DNA from: Sulfurimonas sp.
GTDB lineage: Bacteria; Campylobacterota; Campylobacteria; Campylobacterales; Sulfurimonadaceae
NCBI GenBank assembly: GCA_027063215.1
Contig: JAMOSE010000144.1
Location: forward strand, 1-19,020
Length of the DNA: 19,020 nt
Direction: 5' to 3'
The notes beneath the pieces are model-generated. The model saw only the letters and a list, made by a program, of their open reading frames with translations. It made no database searches and was not told the DNA's origin. The position numbers and the translations under genes are program-made. Positions 13,299-19,020 of the stretch are shown here, in pieces (within the stretch, counting starts at the first letter, position 1; the number at the start of each line of letters is the position of its first letter).

Positions 13299-15014
13299 AT
13301 GAAACTACTCTCTTTTCTTCTTTTAACTTTTATAACACTCAATGCAAATAACTTCTCTGTTATTGTTCATAAACCCTTTAATGCCGCCCTTTTTGATATC
13401 ACCGAAGATTACGACAGGACTATAACTGCAGTTGGTTTTTCTAATGCCTACAAACAAAATACAAATTCATCTCAAACATATAGTAATGCCTTTGATTATC
13501 TAGAGAGCGTATCAAGTCGATATGGTTCACAAATGACACTTGTAAAAGTGAACAATAAAGCGCAAGTTATATTACAAAAGCTGGCAAAACTCAGTCGCTT
13601 TAACAAAGCAGTAGCTGTTGTAAAAACACCCACAAACGGATACTTTATCGGTGGATATACCATGGATGGATCGCTACTCGTAGCCAAACTCGATGCCAAT
13701 GCGAATATACTCTACGCTAAGGTTTTTGGAACAAAAAACTATGACAGAATGAGTAACCTCGTTCAACTCAGCGATGGAGGCGTTCTGGCAGTAGGCTCTT
13801 CATTTACATCACGAGACACAGCAGATCCTATGTTTCAAACAGGCCTTGGAAATAATGATATATTCATCACCCGTTTTTCAAAAAACGGACAGATTTTATG
13901 GAGTAAAAAGTATGGTACCCGTTTTGATGACAATGGTATAGATGCAGTAGAAGCACAGGATGGTTCTCTTTTGGTTGTGAGTACCATGGCTTCAGAGAAA
14001 CAACGCCAAGTAAGCTTTATGCGCCTTACAGAAAATGGGAACAGGATCTGGCTTAACCAATTTATAAAAAATACACAAAAAGAAAATCTTGTCATTCCGA
14101 CAAAGATTATACGTCTTCGGGATAACTCTTTTGTTGTTAGTCTTATTCAATATAATCAGGTACAAAAAGAGCATATAAGAGTTGTCAAATTTGATCTCTA
14201 TAACAATATCCTAGCAGACAAAGAAATAAGTACAAGCTACCCATCCGGACTGATGGATATCAAAGAGTTCTCAAACGGAACACTTATAGGTGTTGGGTAT
14301 GTAAAAGACAAACATAATACTGATGGATTGGCAATGCTTTTAGACTCTTCACTCTCTATGCTCAAACAGGAGCATTACGGAGGTCAAAATTACGATATCT
14401 TCTACTCTCTTGCTATTTTACATAACGCTCAAGTTGCAGTAGCAGGAATTCATACCGATGACTACTCCCAAGAGGGAAATATGTGGATCGTAAAACTAAA
14501 CAACGATGCAACAATGGCACAAATTGCACTCAAAGCATCTGGTTTTTACAGACAACTTACACAACTTTTTTCTAAAGAGATTGCAAACAACAAACTTACA
14601 ATAACACAGGACCTGCAAATTATCTTTATAGACAAAGCACTCTATTTTAAAGCAGGGGCATACAAGCTTACAGCAAAACAAAAATCATTTCTTCGAAATT
14701 TTTCAAAAAAACTTATCCCATTTCTCTATAATAACAGAGACAAAATTGCCTCTTTAGATATAAATGGACATACTTCAAGTGAATGGAAAGGTGTAAATTT
14801 TCAAAACCGCTATCTTAACAACGAAGATCTCTCAATGAAACGCTCTTTTTCAGTACTACGTACACTCTTTTTACAGCAAAAGAGACAAAAACAGCAATGG
14901 TTGAGTAAAATTTTACGTGGAAGTGGAGATAGTTTTGCACATGTACAACTATTAGAGGGGAAAGAGGATCCAAAAAGATCTCGAAGAGTCGATTTTCAGA
15001 TCATACTGAAATAG
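13299..15014 (+). CDS. Exported propeller-like protein with C-terminal OmpA domain
   Basis: A 571-residue protein with a signal peptide at 1-16 (MKLLSFLLLTFITLNA). Residues about 100-420 contain five or so repeats of a pattern such as GGVLAVGSS, then DIFITRFSKNGQILWSKKYG, typical of beta-propeller blades with Asp/Gly-rich turns. Residues about 435-571 form an OmpA-like peptidoglycan-binding domain: IIFIDKALYFKAGAYKL, DINGHTSSEW (488-496), NEDLSMKRSFSVLRTL and a final SRRVDFQII. The Asp usual in GHTD is Ser here, while the Arg of LSxxR remains; the GHTSSEW form also occurs in other bacterial OmpA-domain proteins. It may link an outer or periplasmic sensor-like propeller to the wall; the ligand is unknown. 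It stands alone between a terminator and convergent genes. Confidence 0.85.
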   Translation: MKLLSFLLLTFITLNANNFSVIVHKPFNAALFDITEDYDRTITAVGFSNAYKQNTNSSQTYSNAFDYLESVSSRYGSQMTLVKVNNKAQVILQKLAKLSRFNKAVAVVKTPTNGYFIGGYTMDGSLLVAKLDANANILYAKVFGTKNYDRMSNLVQLSDGGVLAVGSSFTSRDTADPMFQTGLGNNDIFITRFSKNGQILWSKKYGTRFDDNGIDAVEAQDGSLLVVSTMASEKQRQVSFMRLTENGNRIWLNQFIKNTQKENLVIPTKIIRLRDNSFVVSLIQYNQVQKEHIRVVKFDLYNNILADKEISTSYPSGLMDIKEFSNGTLIGVGYVKDKHNTDGLAMLLDSSLSMLKQEHYGGQNYDIFYSLAILHNAQVAVAGIHTDDYSQEGNMWIVKLNNDATMAQIALKASGFYRQLTQLFSKEIANNKLTITQDLQIIFIDKALYFKAGAYKLTAKQKSFLRNFSKKLIPFLYNNRDKIASLDINGHTSSEWKGVNFQNRYLNNEDLSMKRSFSVLRTLFLQQKRQKQQWLSKILRGSGDSFAHVQLLEGKEDPKRSRRVDFQIILK

Positions 15015-15033
15015 ACTCTTTGAGATACCCTGC

Positions 15034-15354
15034 CTACTCTATCTCTTCAAGATTTGTAGTTCTAAAATCAAGACGTGTTTTATCCTGAATCAGTTTCTTA
15101 TACAGTTTAAACTTGGCTTTTTGCAGTGCTTCATCATCATAATCAAACTCTTTTTTAAGCTCTTCATCAGGAATATTTGCACAATCCATTGCAAAGAGTT
15201 TCAGCTCTTTTTTTGTCAATTTTGATTTCATAACACTATAAAGCACTTTATCATTCTCAATAAGATCAACACTCTCTAACTTACAAAACTCTGCAAGCTT
15301 ATCTCTAAAATTATTTTCACCGTGATACTGTCTCCAGACTGTATTTTCTAACAC
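15034..15354 (-). CDS. Small uncharacterised protein with sigma-region-4-like C-terminus
   Basis: A 106-residue soluble protein I cannot name. It starts at a GTG at 15354, one base after the serB stop, and AAGGAA within the serB end gives about 8-base spacing, so it should be translated together with serB. Residues about 46-90 (LTKKELKLFAMDCANIPDEE, followed by LKKEFDYDDEALQKAKFKLY and KKL) follow the spacing of region 4 of sigma-70 factors and related HTH domains, where LT-E, a D-EIA turn and a recognition helix ending LYRARKKL are typical. The match is by pattern only; the residues of the second helix are unusually acidic for DNA binding. The N-terminal half (WRQYHGENNFRDKL) shows nothing I recognise. 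Confidence 0.75.
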   Translation of the reverse strand: MLENTVWRQYHGENNFRDKLAEFCKLESVDLIENDKVLYSVMKSKLTKKELKLFAMDCANIPDEELKKEFDYDDEALQKAKFKLYKKLIQDKTRLDFRTTNLEEIE

Positions 15355-15355
15355 T

Positions 15356-15979
15356 TTATATTTCCTTTAAAATTAATGAGAGGTCTTTCTCTTTTATAAT
15401 AATATTTGCCTCTTTTTGAAGTATCTCTCTTGCACAAAAGGCTACACGTGTACCTGCATGCGCAAACATAGAAAGATCATTTGCACCATCCCCACAGACA
15501 AGTGTCTCAGCTTCACTTACACCCAAAACATTTTGTAGACGTATCAGCATATCGCCTTTTGAAAAATTAAACATCATATCTCCACCAACAAGTCCTGTCA
15601 GTTTTCCATCCTTATGATGCAGTACATTTGAAAAATCAGCATCATACCCTAAAATATCTTTTGCATATGATGTAGCCGTTCTAAATCCACCAGAAAAACA
15701 TACTACTTTTATTCCTCGATTTTTTAACTCGGCTATTGTCTCCTGTGCTCCTGGCATATAGGGAAGATTATGCGAAATTTTTTCAACAACAGAAAAATCA
15801 AGCCCTTCTAAAAGCTTAACTCTTTGCTGTAATGATTCAAAAAAATCAAGCCTTCCACTCATTGCCTCTTCTGTTATTCGTGCTACTTCATCACCAATTC
15901 CTAACTCTTTTGCAAAAAAGTCTATCGTTTCACCATCCATCAGGGTAGAATCAAAGTCAAATACTGCAAGTTTTAGCAT
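15356..15979 (-). CDS. serB: Phosphoserine phosphatase
   Basis: Hydrolyses O-phosphoserine to serine, the last step of serine synthesis. The 207-residue HAD protein has all four motifs: DFDST at 8-12 (nucleophile Asp8, acid Asp10), Ser96 in FSGGF, Lys141 in FSKGDM, and CGDGANDLSM with Asp164 and Asp168. The cap stretch (GRLDFFESLQQRVKLL) is also as in SerB. It lacks the N-terminal ACT-like extension of longer SerB proteins. AGAAGG sits 6 bases before the ATG. It faces metF across a 54-base gap with a palindromic promoter. Confidence 0.95.
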   Translation of the reverse strand: MLKLAVFDFDSTLMDGETIDFFAKELGIGDEVARITEEAMSGRLDFFESLQQRVKLLEGLDFSVVEKISHNLPYMPGAQETIAELKNRGIKVVCFSGGFRTATSYAKDILGYDADFSNVLHHKDGKLTGLVGGDMMFNFSKGDMLIRLQNVLGVSEAETLVCGDGANDLSMFAHAGTRVAFCAREILQKEANIIIKEKDLSLILKEI

Positions 15980-15998
15980 TAAATACCTTCTTATTTGT

Positions 15999-16016
15999 TA
16001 TAATTGCGCAATTATA
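15999..16016. promoter_or_regulatory. Symmetric divergent promoter between serB and metF
   Basis: TATAATTGCGCAATTATA is a perfect 18-bp palindrome. Its left end is a plus-strand TATAAT (15999-16004) and its right end is TATAAT on the minus strand (16016-16011). Plus RNA would start near 16011 and reach the metF TTG at 16034 after AGGA at 16024-16027. Minus RNA would start near 16004 and reach the serB ATG at 15979 after AGAAGG. Each predicted start falls in the other's -10 box, so one polymerase should exclude the other. The palindrome could also be a repressor site. Confidence 0.6.
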
Positions 16017-16033
16017 GCGAAATAGGACTTTTT

Positions 16034-16945
16034 TTGTTTGACAGACTGATAGATAAATTAAAAAACGATACATATATCACATTAGAAACGACACCTGGAC
16101 ATGCTGCAAAGTTTACTCCCGTAATTGATAAAATTGAAGCATTGGGACTCCATAAAATGGTCGATGGATTTTCAACAACAGATAATCCACTTGCCAAACT
16201 AAAATTTAATGCGCTCTTTGGTGCAAGACTTCTGCAAGAGCGATTTAATAAACCGGTCATAGCTACTATGAGTATGCGTGATCGCAATAAAATTGCTCTA
16301 CAATCGGATCTACTTGGTGCAAATGAGTTTGATATACGTGCAATTTTGGCACTTACCGGAGATCCTGCCAATATCAGCGATCAACCCAATGCAAAAGCTG
16401 TTTTTGAAGCAGATTCAACACTCCTTCTTGATATTATTTCAGCATTCAATGCAGGCATGGACTATGCTGCAAAACCTTTTCATGACAAACCCGAACACAT
16501 CTACCCTTTTGCCGTAGTAAACTCCTTTGCAAAAAATCCAAAAACACTGCAAAAGAAGATGCAAAAGAAGATTAAGCACGGTGCAGTAGGAATAATAACA
16601 CAACCTGTATATGACATAGAAAATGCAAAACAACTTTTAGAATTAAAAGTAAAAGCAAATGAGGAGTGTTGTTCTGAAAATAAAAATGCAGAGTTGATTT
16701 TAGGTGTTTTTCCTATTACAAAACTCAGAACTGCACAATTTTTATCTTCGCATGTTCCTGGTATCAATGTCCCACCATGCTGGCTTGACAAACTTCGTGA
16801 AGCACATAAAATAGGAGCAGATGAAGAGTATAAAGTAGGATTTGAACTCTCAAAAAAACTCTTTGAAGAGTTAAAAGCACTCCATCCAAAAATTCACTTA
16901 ATGACAGCAAATCAATTTAGCATCGCAAAAGAAATATTAGAATAA
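16034..16945 (+). CDS. metF: Methylenetetrahydrofolate reductase family protein (divergent)
   Basis: Probably reduces 5,10-methylenetetrahydrofolate to 5-methyltetrahydrofolate, the methyl donor for methionine, with FAD. The chain shows the barrel pattern of the family: YITLETTPGH (Glu matching that in the usual SFEFFPP), VDGFSTTDNP, KPVIATMSMRDRNK, ILALTGDPAN (Asp matching that of the usual LRGD or LTGD), GAVGIITQPVYD and GVFPITKLRTAQFL. It differs clearly from E. coli MetF. I chose the TTG at 16034 (303 residues) because AGGA lies 6 bases before it. The longer reading from a TTG at 16004 would begin inside the -10 box and before the likely RNA start. serS follows after 16 bases. Confidence 0.8.
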   Translation: MFDRLIDKLKNDTYITLETTPGHAAKFTPVIDKIEALGLHKMVDGFSTTDNPLAKLKFNALFGARLLQERFNKPVIATMSMRDRNKIALQSDLLGANEFDIRAILALTGDPANISDQPNAKAVFEADSTLLLDIISAFNAGMDYAAKPFHDKPEHIYPFAVVNSFAKNPKTLQKKMQKKIKHGAVGIITQPVYDIENAKQLLELKVKANEECCSENKNAELILGVFPITKLRTAQFLSSHVPGINVPPCWLDKLREAHKIGADEEYKVGFELSKKLFEELKALHPKIHLMTANQFSIAKEILE

Positions 16946-16961
16946 AGAGATAAGGAAAAAA

Positions 16962-18212
16962 ATGATAGATTTAAAACAACTACAAAAAGATTTTGACGGA
17001 ATAAGCAAAAAGTTAATGCGTAAAGGTGTTGATGAGAAGCTTCTTGAAAAAGTAAAAGAGAAATTTGAAGAACTCAAAGAGGCAAAAGCGGCTTACGAAA
17101 AGCTTCAAGCTGCCCAAAATGCAATGAGTAAAGAGTTCGGTATCTACAAACGTGAAGGCAAAGATATCTCTGAGCTTAAGGCACGTGTAGATGCAAATAA
17201 GATCAAAATTACCCAAGCACTTGAAGTACAAAGAGAAAAACAAGAAGAGCTAGAAACTTTGGCAATGGCAATTCCAAATATTCCTGATGATGATGTGCCT
17301 GATGGCGAAGATGAAGCAGATAATGTAGAGATCAAAAAAGTTCTTACACCTCGTGAGTTTAGCTTTACTCCAAAAGAACACTGGGAGTTAGCTGAGCAAA
17401 ACGGATGGATAGACTTTGAGCGTGGTGTCAAACTTGCATGTAGCCGTTTTAGTGTTGCTTATGATATGGGAGCAAAACTTGAACGTGCACTCATTAACTT
17501 TATGCTTAACTATAACGCTAAAAAAGGCTTTACAGAGGTCAGTGTACCACATATTGTAAACCGCAAAGCACTTGAAGGTACAGGACAACTTCCAAAATTT
17601 GAAGATGATCTCTATAAGATTGAAGGTCAGGATCTCTATCTGATTCCAACGGCTGAAGTACCACTTACAAACCTCTTTCAAGATGAAATCCTTCCAGCGG
17701 ATAAACTGCCATTTAAAATGACAGGATATACATCTTGTTACAGAAAAGAAGCAGGGGCAGCAGGACGTGATACACGCGGTATTATCAGACAGCATCAGTT
17801 TCATAAAGTGGAACTTGTTTGTATTACAAAGCCCGAGGAGAGTGATATTATTTTTGATGAGATGGTAGCAACTGCTTCAGAGATCCTTACAGCACTTGAA
17901 CTTCCACATCGTCTTGTTACGCTTTGTACCGGAGATCTTGGCTTTGGAGCAGCAAAAACCGTTGATATTGAAGTATGGCTTCCAGGACAAAATACCTACC
18001 GTGAAATCTCTTCTATCTCCAATACAAGAGATTTTCAAGCTCGCCGTGCAAAAATTCGTTTTAAAAATGGAAAGAAAAATGAACTAGTTCACACACTCAA
18101 CGGCTCAGCTTTGGCAGTTGGAAGAACAATGGTAGCTATTATGGAAAACTTTCAAAATGAAGATGGAAGTATTCACATTCCAAAAGCCTTAGAACCATAT
18201 ATGGGAATGTAA
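16962..18212 (+). CDS. serS: Serine--tRNA ligase
   Basis: Charges tRNA-Ser with serine. The 416 residues begin with MIDLKQLQKDFDG and the long two-helix coiled-coil arm (about 25-105) that grips the tRNA variable arm. The class II catalytic core has the TAEVPLTNLF region, motif 2 around residues 256-280 (SCYRKEAGAAGRDTRGIIRQ), FHKVELV, and motif 3 near the end (NGSALAVGRTMVAIMENFQ). EISSISNTRDFQARR supplies the serine-site residues. AAGGA lies about 5 bases before the ATG. It follows metF closely on the same strand, and serB lies just across the divergent promoter, so serine synthesis and use are neighbours here. Confidence 0.97.
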   Translation: MIDLKQLQKDFDGISKKLMRKGVDEKLLEKVKEKFEELKEAKAAYEKLQAAQNAMSKEFGIYKREGKDISELKARVDANKIKITQALEVQREKQEELETLAMAIPNIPDDDVPDGEDEADNVEIKKVLTPREFSFTPKEHWELAEQNGWIDFERGVKLACSRFSVAYDMGAKLERALINFMLNYNAKKGFTEVSVPHIVNRKALEGTGQLPKFEDDLYKIEGQDLYLIPTAEVPLTNLFQDEILPADKLPFKMTGYTSCYRKEAGAAGRDTRGIIRQHQFHKVELVCITKPEESDIIFDEMVATASEILTALELPHRLVTLCTGDLGFGAAKTVDIEVWLPGQNTYREISSISNTRDFQARRAKIRFKNGKKNELVHTLNGSALAVGRTMVAIMENFQNEDGSIHIPKALEPYMGM

Positions 18213-18222
18213 TACAAAACCT

Positions 18223-18248
18223 GTTTATTACTCTTTTACCCAATAAAC
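18223..18248 (+). terminator. Weak hairpin after serS
   Basis: GTTTATT (18223-18229) and AATAAAC (18242-18248) can pair across a 12-base loop, followed by TTCTTAT. The stem is almost all A-T and the T-run is broken, so it is at best a weak terminator. Confidence 0.25.
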
Positions 18249-18258
18249 TTCTTATAAA

Positions 18259-18285
18259 TAAAAAGATTATGTAAAAAGACGATAT
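18259..18285 (+). promoter_or_regulatory. Candidate sigma-28 (FliA) promoter, with an overlapping sigma-70 box
   Basis: TAAA at 18259-18262, 17 bases, then CGATAT at 18280-18285 agrees in parts and spacing with the flagellar sigma-28 pattern (TAAA, spacer, GCCGATAA; CGATAT forms are seen in Campylobacterota). A sigma-70-like TATAGT overlaps at 18283-18288, so the sigma factor is uncertain. RNA would begin near 18293-18295, ahead of GAGG at 18305-18308. Confidence 0.35.
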
Positions 18286-18316
18286 AGTCTTAAATAAGAA
18301 AAAAGAGGTAATGATC

Positions 18317-18901
18317 ATGAATATTGGATTAAATACACACATGAGCGATGCTCTGTTTAGTAATGTCGAACAAAAAAAAGAGAATTTAGGCATTAAAAAT
18401 CTTTATACAAAAAAGGTTGAAGGCGATGAATTAAAAGCGCTAAAAGATCAGGTAAAACAAAATTCACAAGCTTTTAGCCTAAATATAGAGATTATTCAAG
18501 TAGATATCTCTTTTAAAAGCGGTGAAAGTGAGAATGTCAATAGCGATTTTGAAAAAAACTATCAAGAATTTCAAGATTTTTTAGACAACATTGGCTATAA
18601 AGGTAAAGCAATAGCAGATCTCTCACAGGATGAAGCAAAAGAGTTGGTAAGTGATGATGGTTTTTTTGGAATCGATCAAACATCACAGCGTATAGCAGAT
18701 TTTGTCATTCAAGGTGCGGGTGATGATGCTGATCTGTTAAAAGCCGGACTGGATGGAATTCTACAGGGTTTTAATGAAGCGGAAGAGATATGGGGCAGTA
18801 AGTTACCTGATATATCTTATAAAACAATTGATAAAGCAAAAGACCTTATCACAAAACATATGAATGAAGTAGGCGTAAATATTCTTGATACATCAGCTTA
18901 A
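18317..18901 (+). CDS. Campylobacterota conserved hypothetical protein
   Basis: A soluble 194-residue protein with no signal peptide. I chose the ATG at 18317 because GAGG (18305-18308) is 8 bases away; the ATG at 18311 is only 2 bases from it. The N-terminal part resembles a flexible surface (MNIGLNTHMSDALF, then a charged helix). The C-terminal part, from about residue 115 (SQDEAKELV, GFFGIDQTSQRIADFVIQG, then GILQGFNEAEEIWGSKLPDI), resembles Campylobacterota proteins that databases sometimes label hydrogenase-4 component G. It more remotely recalls the DUF5610 domain with its GIxQGFxEAxxI pattern. I see no hydrogenase genes here and would not assign that function. A possible sigma-28 promoter hints at a flagellar regulon. 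Confidence 0.75.
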   Translation: MNIGLNTHMSDALFSNVEQKKENLGIKNLYTKKVEGDELKALKDQVKQNSQAFSLNIEIIQVDISFKSGESENVNSDFEKNYQEFQDFLDNIGYKGKAIADLSQDEAKELVSDDGFFGIDQTSQRIADFVIQGAGDDADLLKAGLDGILQGFNEAEEIWGSKLPDISYKTIDKAKDLITKHMNEVGVNILDTSA

Positions 18902-18921
18902 ACAAATAAAAGGTACTAAAT

Positions 18922-19020
18922 ATGGATCCTAAAAAACGAGCTTCTATTAAGCAAGGAATGCATGTAGCCATAGTTTTAAAACACGACCAAGAAAGTGGTA
19001 GATTAACAGATGGGGTTGTA
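18922..19020 (+). CDS. YwbE-family protein, N-terminal part
   Basis: The first 33 codons of a gene cut by the window edge. MDPKKRASIKQGMHVAIVLK followed by HDQESGRLTDGVV matches the start of the small YwbE (DUF2196) proteins, where R-I--G--V-IVLK-DQ-SG-LT-G-V is the conserved opening. The whole family protein is only about 65 residues. Its function is unknown; the fold is probably a small beta barrel. AAAGG at 18909-18913 lies 8 bases before the ATG, and 20 bases separate it from the preceding stop, so the two genes may share an mRNA. Confidence 0.85.
   Translation, partial: MDPKKRASIKQGMHVAIVLKHDQESGRLTDGVV

Noticed and set aside
15022..15045. GAGATA/TATCTC inverted repeat between the propeller-OmpA gene and the convergent small gene, as a terminator
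   Set aside because: The stem is only 6 pairs and AT-rich, and no T-run follows on either strand.
16004..16033. TTG at 16004 as the start of metF (ten extra residues)
   Set aside because: It lies inside the -10 box and before the predicted RNA start, with no Shine-Dalgarno. The TTG at 16034 has AGGA at 6-base spacing.
18317..18901. Hydrogenase-4 component G as the function of the 194-residue protein
   Set aside because: The name is a database habit for similar proteins. No hydrogenase motifs are visible and no hydrogenase genes are nearby.

Overview
The window is AT-rich, densely packed chromosomal DNA from a member of the Campylobacterota (formerly Epsilonproteobacteria). A free-living type such as Sulfurimonas or a relative is most likely. 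The strongest marker is hobA, a DnaA-binding initiation gene known only from this phylum. Three gene orders also match what I recall of Helicobacter pylori: rppH-lysC-hobA-holB-folP, tatB-tatC-queA and rpsF-ssb-rpsR. The genus is inference. No tRNA, rRNA, CRISPR array, insertion sequence, phage gene or origin was seen, and base composition looks even throughout.

Layout. Positions 1-2368 (+): the end of msrB, an exported cyclophilin, and a PiT phosphate transporter. Positions 2365-6351 (-): a tight operon read rppH, lysC, hobA, holB, folP, with overlaps or gaps of a few bases. Positions 6427-9827 (+): hemW, then tatB-tatC-queA. Positions 9811-11617 (-): a membrane-anchored divergent polysaccharide deacetylase followed by dprA. 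Positions 11856-13221 (+): the ribosomal protein and single-strand-binding operon rpsF-ssb-rpsR, with a structured leader and a terminator. Positions 13299-15014 (+): an exported propeller-like protein with a C-terminal OmpA domain. Positions 15034-15979 (-): serB and a small uncharacterised gene. Positions 16034-19020 (+): metF-like gene, serS, a Campylobacterota hypothetical, and the start of a YwbE-family gene.

Most genes are housekeeping: repair and folding of exported proteins, phosphate uptake, folate, lysine and serine metabolism, replication, Tat export, tRNA modification and charging, transformation, ribosome assembly. I found no clear new multi-gene system. The interesting signals are regulatory. 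They are a probable internal translation start in lysC for a separate regulatory subunit, an 18-bp palindrome that places a -10 box on each strand between serB and metF, a probable leaderless hemW mRNA, a candidate S6:S18 autoregulatory leader before rpsF, and hairpins at gene ends. Two unknown proteins stand out: a 106-residue protein with a sigma-region-4-like C-terminus, and the propeller-OmpA fusion.

Four starts need comment. hobA is better begun at the ATG at 4662, metF at the TTG at 16034, and the 194-residue hypothetical at the ATG at 18317. queA uses a GTG.
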